A DNA stretch of 64,000 nt, from positions 26,183,722-26,247,721 of the forward strand of contig CM050654.1 of NCBI GenBank assembly GCA_027574665.1. Reading direction: 5' to 3'. A program made the position numbers and the translations under genes. The notes under the pieces are model-generated. The model searched no databases and was not told the DNA's origin. It saw only the letters and a list, made by a program, of their open reading frames with translations. Positions within the stretch are counted from its first letter, which is position 1, and the number at the start of each line of letters is the position of its first letter. Shown one piece after another: positions 27,034-39,100 of the stretch. Source of the stretch: Rhynochetos jubatus. Its lineage: Eukaryota > Chordata > Aves > Eurypygiformes > Rhynochetidae.

Positions 27034-30000
27034 CTACGACATGCTGCAGTTGGATGGCTTTGAACCGTGCGCCTGGAACAGGAAGAGGCAGGCGGTGAGC
27101 AAGGGCAGGCAGGCTTCCTCCTCGCTCCTACACAGGGGCACATCCAGCGCTCACGTCCCGGGCTGCGTGCTCAGCAGCGACGTTGCCCCAGGCCGGGCTG
27201 CCCTCCCGGTGAGAGAAGTGACCCTAGGCGTGTCCCAGAGGAAGCAGGACCCAGGGAAGACCCCCCCACCCACCCCAGGATCAGCCGGCCTGGCGCAGAG
27301 CCTACGGCCAGCCTCACTCACCTGCCGCTGCGACTGCTGGTACTCGGCTTCGCTCGCTGACAGCGCCCGCGCCAGCGCCAGGTCCTCCTCCTCCTGCGTG
27401 CTGCTGGGGACAGCGGGGCATTGTGTCCCTCAGCCTGCCCCGCGCAGCCCCCGGCCCAGCGCCCCTCGGGGTGACAGTATCCCCCGTCACCGCAACCCTC
27501 CCGGACAGCCGAGGGCAGGGAGCAACCGAGGATCGCCCTGACCAGGCCAGGGGCTGGGAGCAGAGCGTCCAGCTGGCGTCAGCTGTGGGACGCCTTTAAC
27601 GTCAGGCTGCGGGACGGCGCTTTCAGCGGCGCCGGGCAACATGCCCAAGGACGTGGGCTCCCAGGTGCCCGCTGTGAACACCCCTACGCCCCCTCTGTCA
27701 CGCTCCAGCCACATTCGTTAGCTGACAAGTGGTCAGACAACAGTCAGTCGCTGTCCCCTCCCAGCACCCCAGAGGCCCGCTCGCTGAGCAGAGCTCCGTG
27801 ATGGCTCTGGACTCTTCCTTTTTTCCTGGTCAGCCACACAGAGGCATCATCCAGAGCCACGTGCTGAGAGGAATGTCATCCCGGAGCCACATGACTCTGC
27901 CACAGGCACCACTCGCATGTAGTTTTGGGGCATGACACCACGTGTCCCCGGCCTGTACCTGGGTGGAAGCGCCGAGCTGCGTGCTGACTCTGCCAGGGAC
28001 ATCTCCAGAGCTCGCTGCAGCGCCTCTTCCTCGCTCTGAAACAAAACACCCCGTCACCGGCTCGGCTGAGGTGGCAGGAGGCAGCCCTGCGGGGCAGGCA
28101 GCAGGCGGTCGTGCCTGGCCAAGGGTGGGGGCACCTCCCCTCTCCACGGCCAGACACAGCTAAGGTGGGCTCAGGACAGGCCTGCAGCTCTCTGCCCGTG
28201 CCCCAGGGAGCGCAGCGCTGCCTGGCAGCGCCGGGAGCACGCTAAGAATACCCATGGGCAGCAGCTTCCAGCCTCCTCCTCTGCCCTTGGCTGGCAGAAC
28301 AGAAAAACAACACCCAGGGAAAACAGCCAGCGCACTTTGTCCCTTCGGGGAAAAGCTGAGCACCGAGCGCAGCCGAGAGCTGCCATTCGCAGGCACCGGA
28401 GCAAACTGCCCCACCGAGCGTCCGGGATCCCTGTTTTCCAGGGAAGGCCCAGCCGCGGAGCACCACGGTCACCCACAGAGCGTGCCTGACACTGGAGGTG
28501 CTTCCCAAGGCACAGGAACCACCCAAACGCCCAGGCCAGGCCACTCACCAGCCCGTTCTGCAGCATGACGGCCGGAGGGGAGGTGCTGCGAGTCTGCGAC
28601 GCAGCTGCTTTGCCTCCTCTGCAAACAGGGGAGAAACTGGATTATTGTCCAGGCAGGGAGCCCCGCTGACGTACCAGGAGCAGGAAGCCGTCGCTCCTGC
28701 GTCCCACAGGGAGCCAAGCTGAGCCTGGTCGTGCCCACCTCCGAATTATCACAGAACAGTTTGGGTTGGGAGGGACCTTAAAGACCATCCAGTTCCAACC
28801 CCCTGCCATGGGCAGGGGCACCCTCCACTAGACCAGGTTGCTCAAAGCTTCATCCAGCCTGGCCTTGAACACTTCCAGGGATGGGGCACCCACAGCTTCT
28901 CTGGGCAACCTGTTCCAGTGCCTCACCACCCTCTCCATGAAGAATTTCTTTCTGATATACAGTCTAAATCTCCCCACTTTCAGTTTAAACCCATTACCCC
29001 TTGTCCTGCCACTACAGGGCCTTGTAAAAAGCCCCCCCAGCTTCCTTGTAGGCCCCCTTCAGGTACTGGAAGGTGCAATAAGGTCTCCCTGGAGCCTTCT
29101 CTTCTCCAGGCTGAACAAGCCCAATTCTCTCAGCCTTTCTTCATAGCAGGGGTGCTCCAGCCCTGTGAGCATCTTCGTGGCCTCCCCTGGACTCACTCCA
29201 ACCGGTCTATATCCTTCTTATGCTGAGGGCTCCACAGCTGGACACAGCACTCCAGGTGGGGTCTCACAAGAGCAGAGCAGAGGGGGAGAATCCCCTCCCT
29301 CGCCCTGCTGGCCACACTTCTGATACAGCCCAGGATACAGCTAGCTTTCTGGGCTGCCAGAATTACGAGTTGGGCTGTCACCGTACCTGGCAGAGGCCGG
29401 AGAAGCAGGGCTGTCTGCTGGCCGGGCTGCTCCACCGCTTGACACAGGGGCTGTCTTGGAGGAGGATGCCTGGGCTCTCGCGACTGCAGCGTGCCTACGA
29501 GGGACGGGATGCAACTTCTTTACCAACATGGGCCATCCCTGGGCACTGACTACCCAGAGAGATGAAGGTGGGCAAGACACCTCCCTGGCATCCCTTGTCC
29601 CTCTGCTCCTCCCAGCAGTGCCCATCCTGTGGCTCAGCTACACCCAAGAGGTCCAAGCGCCGTTCCTCCCCTCAAACACTGTGCCGCGACAGGCAGAAGT
29701 CATCGGCTACAGAGTAAGGGGCTGGGCAGGGAAGCAGGAACAAAGCAGCCCACAGGCAGAACCGGCGGCTTTTGCTGCAGGAACAGGAGGCTACATAGAA
29801 GCTGTGCCACCTCTACAAACCTGAACGCTGCTGGAGGACACGCCGGCACACAGGGCAGGGAGTGTGGGAATGCAGCTGTGCCAGACAACAGGCCGGGAGG
29901 AGCTCGGCTTCTTCCCTGTCACCCACCTGGCGAGCACAGCCCCGTCCCTGCCAGCCCATCCAACCCCAGGCCCTCACCCTGCCTTGGAGAGGGGACGTCC

Positions 30001-31968
30001 TGCCCCGCTGCAGTCGTGGTCCAGGGGGTGCCGGTGCTTGAGGCAGTAGTTCTTGTGGCACTGGTCACAGATGACCTTCATCATCTCCTTCTGCTTGCAG
30101 CCAGGCTTCAAGCACTTATTGGTGAATATCTGAAAGACGACACGGCCGTGGGGAAGAACAACGTGCCTGGGTGGGCTGGGGCTGCCCCTTCCCTCCATGC
30201 CAGGCCCTGGGCACCAACCAGCTTTCTCTCCCAGTGCCACTTCCATGGAGCTCTGGAGTTTGTCCCCGAACGTTAGTTTTCTTTAGACAGTTTATTAGCA
30301 ATGCACCAGTCTCCATAGGCAAGGGCCTGCACAATCAGAGCAGGAGAAGCTGCCTCGCCCAGGGACTCCTGCCCTCCAGCTGCTGCTGGGCTGGATTCCT
30401 GCAGCTCCCTGCAGCAATTCCCTCTCCTGGCACGAAGGGGCAGCTAATCGCTGTTTGCGTTTTCCTAATGGCAGCACGCAGATTCCCGTCCTTACCCAGC
30501 CTTTCCTCGCGTCCCAGCCCCACCTCAGCACTATCTCAGCCGCAGGCACGCACCACAAATCCCTACGGATGCCTGCGCCTCCGGCCCACCAACCCTTCCT
30601 GCCCTCGGCTTGCGCAAGCGGGGAGGGCACCGGGCAGAGCCCGTGGGCCGCTGTCATCCCGCTCCCGAGGCCTCGGCAGGGACCCGGCGGAGCTCAGCAG
30701 CGAGACGGCGAGCGCCGGGTTCCTACCTTGCGCTTGCGCTGCGCGGGGTCCGATTTGCAGTCGCGGTCGATGTGTTCGCCCACCACGACATCGGGCATCT
30801 CCCCTCGCCTCACGGGGACCGGGGTGTTGCAGAGGGGACACACGGGGACCTGCACGTCCTGCAGAGATAAGAAAAGGGGGCTGGGAGCAGGGAGCTGGGC
30901 AACCTCAAGCGCTGTGCGGCCACCGCTCGCCCCGCCGGGGTCTGCCTGCCGGCGTCACCTGCGGTTTGAGATCCCGCCCGCCACCCTCCAGAGAGATCCT
31001 AAGACCCAGCGGCTGTGACAGGCACGGACGCCCCGGGAAGGGAAGGCAGCGGGGCTGGGAGATGCCCAAACCATCTCACCCAGCGGCAGAGGGTGGGCTG
31101 GAAGTTTGTGGCACTGAGATACGGATCCTGGTTTCGGGGACACCTCCGGACCCAGCGAGCATCCCGAGACCGCCCAAAACGACCACGGAGGTCACCAAGC
31201 CGACGGCCGCTGGGAATGCCCAGCAGCTCCCTGCCCCAAGGCCGGATTAGCCCTCCTCTCGGTGCTTACCTTCTTGTAGGCAGAGGTGCAGTCGTGCTGG
31301 GCGTAAGCGATGTGGTCGGTGCAGAAAATCTGCTCGCAGGCGTCGCATTTCAGCGGGAGGAAGTCTGGGAGCGGGGAAGATGGAGCGGGCCGAGGTGAGG
31401 GCTGCTCGGGGGGGGCGGGGGGGGGGCCATCCCTCGCTTCCCGAAGGCACATCCCTGACTCCTCTCTTCCCCCCCCAGCACGGAAACAAAAGGGCTGCAG
31501 GTCCTACGTCTTCAGAGATACCCAGGGCTCCTCCCCGGGCTCAGGAGTGGCGTCCTGCGGTCGTACCGAGCTCCCCGGGGGCTGCCGCACCGGCCGCGGG
31601 GTGCACCTGCCCGGGATAACTCCGGGAGAAGGACGGGCCCGCGGCGAGGCCCCCTGGGCACATCCCCCCCGCCCCGGGGGCCGGCAGCCGGGGTGCCTGC
31701 CTGCTCGCTGCCCCCCTCCCCGAGCCCCGTTCTCGCTGCTCCACCGCTAACAGCCGCGCACCCGGGCTACCGGCACCGGTTCCGCCCCGTCCGCGGAGGC
31801 CGTGCCGTCCGCTCCGCGGCCCCTAGGCCCAGGGCTACCGTGTCCCGGCGGGAGCACGGTCCGGCCGCCCAGCACCGCCCTCCCGCCCCGGCGGTGCCCC
31901 TCCCGGCCCTCACCCAGGCGCTGGCAGGCGGCCCAGGAGCAGTGGGCGCCCAGGTCCGGGAACTCCAT
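27034..31968 (-). CDS. ZFAND2B: AN1-type zinc finger protein 2B (AIRAPL), ubiquitin/VCP adaptor
   Basis: Proteasome- and VCP-linked adaptor at the ER. Exons in transcript order: 31968-31914, 31364-31270, 30858-30727, 30129-29978, 29494-29387, 28618-28549, 28035-27959, 27403-27322 and 27072-27034; 269 residues (human 257). Two AN1 zinc fingers: about 10-46 ([10 protein letters not shown]...H) and about 98-138 ([17 protein letters not shown]). [12 protein letters not shown] segment around 143-152 resembles the VCP-interacting AAxxR core. Two ubiquitin-interacting motifs follow: [16 protein letters not shown] (about 205-220) and [17 protein letters not shown] (about 235-251). The C terminus Cys266-Ser-Met-Ser269 is a CaaX prenylation box; the tail SKPSNCSxx matches the human one as I recall it. 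A CR1 copy fills much of intron 5. Confidence 0.95.
28746..29367 (-). mobile_element. CR1 LINE fragment in ZFAND2B intron 5
   Basis: About 620 bases of CR1 in minus-strand sense orientation, extending from within the reverse-transcriptase end region to the 3' tail. It shares the same 3' block as the copy at 8361-8660. Its upstream end lies about 20 bases after the donor of ZFAND2B exon 5 (29387). The reading frame is broken. Confidence 0.92.
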
Positions 31969-32700
31969 GGCGGCCCCTCGCCGGCACCGGCTCTCGCCGC
32001 GCCCGCTTCCGGCACGGCGTCACGCGCGGGGCGGGGCTACGATCAGCCACGCCCCCTCCGGCTCGGGTGGGAGGGGCCACTCTCAGCCACGCCCCCTCTC
32101 CCGCGGCTCCGGCGCCCCCCCCCAGGATCAGCCCCCACGGGAGGCGCTGCCCCACGGCCAGCTCCGGGGGGGCTTAGGGCAAGGGGGTGGCCCCTTCCCC
32201 GCCCGCCGGGGCCTTGGCGGGGGGCGAGACGGCCCCGACGGGGCAGCCGAGGCTCCGGGAGCACCCCTCCGTCCTCCCGTCCCCCCTGAGTCCCATCCCA
32301 CCCCTCCCAGGGGACAGAACACGGACCCTCCGCCGCGGGACAGCGCCCGGGGAGCCGCTGGAGGGCTTCAGGGCCACCCCGGTACCCGACCGAGCGGGAA
32401 GGGGTGCCGGCGGGTCAGTGGCGCGGACGGCGAGAGAGGCCGCGGCAGGAAGAAAGCGGAGTGCGGAACAGGGCCGGGAGCCGATTCCATCGACTGCGTA
32501 AACCCCCCCAGCAGCTCAACTCAGGGGGGGTAAACCCCAGGTATCGCCCGACACCCCGGACCACCGGTGATGTGGAAGATGGCAACGGTTCGCTGAAGGA
32601 GGGGGGGTGTGTCTCTTCGCTGCACAGCGCCCGTCCGCTTTTATCCCCTCGCCCCACCCGAGAGCCACGTTTGCCTGTGCCCCCGCCCCTCCCTCCCCTC
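31969..32700 (-). promoter_or_regulatory. ZFAND2B: ZFAND2B CpG-island promoter region
   Basis: GC-rich sequence upstream of the ZFAND2B start codon with no supported exon. A 16-base direct repeat TCAGCCACGCCCCCTC (GC box/KLF type) occurs at 32043-32058 and 32083-32098. The part toward 32700 borders the RETREG2 3' UTR. No TATA box seen. Confidence 0.6.
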
Positions 32701-33158
32701 CCCAAACGAAACCAACGAAAGTTAAAATTATTTACACTTTTAGCCATTTAAAAACCCAATAAAATAAGATTTGCGTAGGCCCTGCCGGGGCCGTGGGTAT
32801 CAGCAGCAGCTACAGCTAGCTCGGTACTCTGCGTGCACAACGGAAAGACAGACAGACAGACCGAAATACCGCACCATGACTAGGAAGCGTTCGCTGGGGT
32901 CGGTGTTTGGGTTGTGGCGTAAGGCTTCTAGGAGCCGGCTCCTCCCCAGCCGCAGGGCAGGGGGCGTCTCCCGCTCAGCCAGCGAAGGCCGGGCTCTAGA
33001 AGGATGGAAAGGATTCGTTATTCCAGACACAGCACATTAACACTGATGCGTTTCCATCCCAGTCAACACAAACATCTAAAAACCCGCCGCACGTTCACCG
33101 CGTGAGTTCTTCCTTCTTTCCAGTGACGATGGAGGAAAAGGGGGCGCGTGGAGAAGAC
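32700..33158 (-). other. RETREG2: RETREG2 3' UTR
   Basis: Sequence after the RETREG2 stop at 33159-33161. It includes an AT-rich stretch near 32721-32765 and a short GACA repeat (32845-32861). No AATAAA is found on the minus strand; AATAAT (plus-strand ATTATT at 32727-32732) is the closest candidate. The AATAAA near 32758 is on the plus strand. Confidence 0.55.
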
Positions 33159-36100
33159 CTAAGACGTAGATGGTGCTGTCATCGCTGCCTCCTCCTCCTC
33201 CTCTCCTTGCTTTGGCAGCTCAGCAAGCGCGGGACAGGTGGGAACTGGAGCGGCGGGAGACTCTTGTGCCTCCTCCTCTCCGAGACCCAGCTCTACATCC
33301 ATTTGCTCCAGCTCCCCCTGATCCAGCAGCTCAAAGTCATCTGCTTCCTCCTCATCGGCGGGTGAAGCTGCCGTCTCTGTCTCCACCGCTTCGCTCTCTG
33401 ACAGCTGTGCTTGGAAGCTCAGTTTCTCTTCGGGCTCGGTGGGCAGGAACTCGGAGAGGGAAGGCCCCTCGCTGGCCTCCGAGGAGCGCAGCAGGGCGGA
33501 GAGGGTGTTCTGCACCGCCGTGGTAATGGCGGTGGTGACGATCTCCTCGCTCAGCGTGTCGATGCAGATGCCCAGGCCCGGGGCAGGGACAGTCTTTGGC
33601 TCTGCATTGCCTCCGGCCGCTTGCCCGCTCCCGTTGAAGTGCGTATTTACAAAATGGAGAGGAGACGCTAGGCGAAGGATGGAGAGGTCGGAGTCCGCGG
33701 CCTCCTTCTCTGCCGAGTCCAGCTCACGGGCAGCGTGGGCAAGCTCAGGACCCAGAGGCACACCAAACGCATCTTCGTCGCTCTGTGGTCCCAGGTCTCT
33801 GGAATGATACTCTTCCACGGAGGGAAACTCTGCCAGGTCCTTGGAAAATGACTCCTCCGGCTCACTGTGCAGGCTCTGCTGATCCAGGTCTGAAAGGCAC
33901 CAGCGTTAAGGCGCAGGTCCTGTCACCTCACCCCACACCAACACCTCCCACCCACCTCCCTGCAGCTGACACACCAGGGCTCACTTTCGGGCATCCTCCC
34001 AGCTCTGGGAACAGAGCAGGGAGAGGGCTGCGGTTATTCCCTTCTCCCACTGGCACGACTCACATGGAGCGTCCCTTTTCTCATCCTGCTCTCTGTGCTT
34101 GGAGAGGACTTCCTTCTCCACCTCGCGCTCTCTGCATCCAGAGCCCTCCACTAGACCCCCCAGGGCCAGGGAAATCGTGCTTACAGCACGTCACCTGCCC
34201 ATTCCTCCCCAGACACTCAAGTGACCACATCCGAGTGGTCATCCTCACCACTAACCAGTCTCTCTCGGAGCCTGGAAGTCTGACAGCGTGCGGTGTCCGA
34301 CCTGTCTCACCCAGCATCGTATATGGGCCTCTGGCTATACCAGGCAATTATTCCTGCAGGAATTTGTGGAATGCCTTGCTCCCTTGCTGGAGTGACGAAA
34401 CATTGTCTTGTGGGGCAGTAATCAGAGGCAAATGTCCACTCAGGACCAGCCACGAAGCCAGAGCGTGCAGCACTGCTATTACCGCCTCCTCCTCTTAATC
34501 CTCTTCCCCCTGCAAACAGCTGGGTTCTCCAGGTGTTTGCAGAGGCAGTTTTTCTGGGACAAAACACTCAGGGTCAGGAAGGCAGCCAAGCGTCCCATCA
34601 CGTACCTTCAGAAACGTCCGTCAGCTGTGGGGTGGTAGCCCTCGAGACAGAAAAGCCCCCACTCTCCAGGATGGAAGCTTCCTCGTCAGAGAGCTCAGAA
34701 TCCGTGATTGACAGTGCCAGGGCAGTCTTTTTCACGTCCACCTGCACGGGATGAAGGCAGAGGGACAAATTCCTGGGTGTCGTGCTGCCTACGGGCACCT
34801 CTGCACAACCCAGAGCTAGAGGCAGAAATCCTTCGCTGGAGAGACTCTGCACAGGGACAGTGGGAAAGCAGGAGCAGGCTGGGCAAAGTGCTTCCTGCAC
34901 TGCCAGGGAAGGTTTTTCTGCTTGAATTCACTGCCTGAAGCTTTGCCTGCCCTCAGTGAGGAACCCCAGAGAGCCAGCACAAGAGACTGTAGGAGTCTCG
35001 GGAGGCTTTGATCCTTCTTCCTCTCCTGGGCTCACCAAGGAGCAAAACACCCCTTCCCTTCTGCATTCACGCTGGGCCCAGTGAAGCCCACTGTATCCAC
35101 ACTCCTTTGGAAGCTGAAGCTTCCCATCTCGCCTGTGAAGGATAACACTCGGTCCCTTTCTGTGGTGCACACAGAGGAAGGCCCCACCCAGCCTGCCAGA
35201 GAGCAGGGAACTGCGTCCGAGACACCAGTGCTCCTCCTCTCCCTTTTCCAGTGGTGAGGAGCCTCCGCACATCGCACCAGGACAGCAGGTTCCTTTAGGA
35301 GACGCCCACATTCTCTGAGCGTGAAGTGTAACCACCAAAGCAATTCCCCGGGTCAGCGGGAGGCTGGAGCGTGGCTCGCCCCATCCTGCTACTGCACCAC
35401 CAGGCCTCTGGCACCGAATTCTCAACACCCGGTAGGAGACAACAGCCTCCACCAAACCAATACCCTTCTCCCCTCGGGATTCCGCAAAGAAGCGACCCGC
35501 TGCTGTGCTGTCCGTTACCAATGCAGCTGTACTCAGACCACTCCTTGGCTCTCAAGCTGCAGGCCAGGAGGGACTGGCTCCTGCGTGGCTCTTCGCGCTC
35601 TTACCACTGGGGAGAAGCCCGACAGCTCCGCCTCACTTTCGCTCTCCGTCTCTGCCGTTGGCTCATCACCCGCTGCAGGCTCACTCTTCCCTTGTCGCTC
35701 TATCAGAAAGAGAAGAAAGGCTTTTCACGAGACTGAAGGAATTTTATGCTTTTATACGTCGCTTTCCCACTACTTCTACTCCCCTGCGTAACTGCGCAGG
35801 TTTCCCAGAAGCCCCAGGTTCCCAGAGGCAACAATCCGCTGCTCTCACGTGCTGTTCCCAGGATCGCCTGCCTGGCTGCTCTCCCCGTAACCCTCCAGAT
35901 TCAGCTGCTTTGCCCCCGCCCCGCTGCAGCCCTTCCCCACGCGCTGCCGGCAGCCCTGCTCGGCTAGGGCTCCACGCTGGGACTATTGCGCCACGAAAAG
36001 TCAAGAGCGAGCTCAGGTCCTTACTCTTCTTCTCATGCTTGTGGTGCAGCGTCTCAGCCTTCATGCTGTAGTCCAGTTTCATCAGGACAGGCTCCAGGCG

Positions 36101-39100
36101 CGTGTACATCCTCTGGATCAGCTCGTGGTAGACCACCAGAGGCCAGAGCAGAATGCTGAGCACTGTGGATGCAGGATGCAGGACGTGAGAGACGGCGCAA
36201 CACAACGCAGCCCTTCGCGGGGGCGCCAGCAAGAAACTCCGCATCGGGGGAAGAGCAGTTGAATGGCATTTGCTTTCCCATCCGCCTCTGCCTAAAATCC
36301 TCATCCATGGCTACTCTTACTCATACCAAAGCTGCTCGATTAACCGGGTTCTCCTAACAAATCTCTGTTAGGACAGGGATTTATGTTAAGATGAAGCGTA
36401 AGCCCTCCTTTTCAGCCGCCGCATCCCAGCCCCAGCGTGCAATGGAGGCCTTGAAAGAGGTTATTAAAACTAAAAGTCACCAAAACTTCTCTAAGGGGAG
36501 CAGCACAGAGCTCACAGGCAGGCGCGCTGGAAGCAGACCCCCTGAACAGTCTTGAGAGTTAGCAGGGACTCACGATGCAGTGAAAAAGGTCTCGTTTGCT
36601 AAACATGCAGCTTCTTCAACAACTCTCTGGATTTGCCCGCTCTAGGAACTGAGAGGCTGCAGGTTTCTGCTCCTCGGGGACCTCAGCAGCACAGCCCCGG
36701 CCGGGGGTGGCAAAGGCAGGCAGTGCCCCCTCCTGACTCCGCAGCTGTACTGCACGCACAAAGCCAGGCGTCCCGCAGCGCGCTGCCTGTGCGGATTCAT
36801 AACCTAGCACAGATGCCCTCTGGAAAACCAAAACTGTGCTTCTACCAGCGTATCAACAGCAGAGTTAGGCCATGGTTCAGCTTAAGTCAGACAAGAGAGC
36901 TGCTTATACTCACAAATGATGTAGGAGATCATTATGCCTGGAACATAGTGTCCAACTACAGCCAGAATCAGGCAGCCTGAACAGACACTCATGCAGAACT
37001 GAAGGAAGAGAGAGGAACAAACAGAAGTGACAAGAGGCAGAGGTACACTACGCAACCAGTGCGGGAAACCCGGTTAGAGCACAACGAGGGATGCTCCTAA
37101 CAAAGTCAGTACACCAGCTCGGCCCCGCGTACGTTCGGATGCTGACGGTCGCAACTCGGGCAGCTCGGTTGGGTTAAGCCGTAAGCGTTAGAGGTTCAAG
37201 CGCAGGAAGACCAAGGTAACCCCAGACCCCAGTAAAACGAATCGAAGCTTGATCGGGCAGTTCCTTGTGAAGGAGATGATGTTCCCTGGGGCTAGGACGG
37301 GACATTTCGGAGTACATCTCCCTGCAGAGCTCAGCACCAGGAGAGGAGCCTGTACTGTCCCGACAGAGAGAGGAACCTGTGGCAGTCACCAGACGCTGTG
37401 CCACTGCTACGCAATAAACCAGCTGGCAGAAGCATTAGCAGAACCCATGCTCCCCCCAGACAAGGGCCTTTCTCCTGTGGAAAAAGTGGAATTGTGAAGT
37501 TGCAGCCCTGAGAGCTTGTCCGGTGTTCTCCTGGGGAGTGGGGGAAGTGACAACAGACACCCTGCAAGCCAGGGCACGGGTTCAAATGTCGACTAAATCC
37601 AGCAATGAAGAGTTTAATTCCTGATGGAAAGGGTCTACAAAAGCCAGCTCCCAATGAATACATGTTTTATGGGCATCCTGGTCCCGGTCTCCTACTCCCT
37701 GTAGCTGGGACAGTGTTTTAACAAAGAGGAGTAACCCGCAGTGACAGAAACCCACCCCTTTTGGCATTCTGGACCACAGCGAGCCTGATGCAATCCTACC
37801 GGCTGGTCTGTCCTGCTGCCTGTGACGCCGAGGCAACCCCTTGCCTACAAACCCTTTCCAAACAACACGCGACCCAGCCGTCAGAACACGGTTTACAACA
37901 AGTTGCCATGCACTCAGAAACGCCAGTGCACGTGGGCTTGGCTAGCTACAATCTGGGCTAGCAAAACAGGTAGGAACAGCTTGAAGGGTCGAACGGAGCC
38001 TGTGAAAGGGGCAGAGACAGTAGGCTCCCCTTATTTTCCCCCCGCTCCCAACTGAAGAGCTTCCTTTACACGCTAAGAAGTAAAACTGAGTATAGCTAGC
38101 CATTCCCAGGAGTTAAGCACAGCTCCAGTTCACAAGTACTGGAAGCAAATCACTCATTATTTAAGCTTCCCATAGCACAAAGTCTGAAAGGAACGAACAG
38201 CAAATGTTAAACAGGGATAGCAAATATGAAAATATTGATCTGACATTCTTCCATCTCCTAGGGCACTAGCAACGGAAAGAAAAGCCCCTGCACAGAAGAG
38301 TAGGTATCTCCAGCTTACCTTGGCAGGATTTTGCCTCTTGTACTGTAGCAGTTCCTGCAGGTACAGCCTGAAGGTGACCCAGCTCTCTGCCAGGCAGTGG
38401 CACAGCTCAGGGACACTGAGCAGGTGAGGTTGTGCCCCTGAAGTCACCCCCTCACTAGAGACAGACAAGAGCAAGAAGACAATCTTTGAACACGGTCAGG
38501 TATGTTGGGGAGGGAACAGCTGCACTGGGAAGCAGAGATCCCTACCAAAGGCTTGACAATACCAACTGCATCTTCAGCTGAGCTACGGAAGACGCTTGCT
38601 TGGGAGCTACATTTTTTTTTCCTCTCATCAGGAAGAGAGCCAAGAAACACCTAAGCCAAGCAGCAGCCACCATGCCACAGCATCCCCGTGCCACAGGCCC
38701 AAGATGCAAAGCTGTTTACTCAAAGCCACGCAGACAGAAGCTGGAGGTGCGACTGATCACGTGGCCTTGGCTGGCACCTAGTCCGAGGTAGCCAGTGTGG
38801 CACTCAGACCTACAACCACGGCCAAGCAGGGGACGCAAGCTACGCCACCGCAGACAGCATGTATGGCCTGCGAAAGTCAGTCTTAGGGATTTCCTTCTCT
38901 CTGGAGGATTCTTAAAATAGTCCAGGATAGATACTCGAGAGTTCCTAACATCACAAGCACTTGAGCTTAATTGCTACTGGAAGAACATTAGCTTTCCCCA
39001 GAGTCCCAAACTGTGGCTCCTGAGCTGATAAGCAGCTCCCAGCGCAAGAGAAATCGCTACCAGCGTTTCACAGCAGGAGCCATGCAGTCTACCGACAACA

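Noticed and set aside
32758-32763. AATAAA on the plus strand near the RETREG2 3' end
   Set aside because: Wrong strand for RETREG2 and no plus-strand gene ends here.
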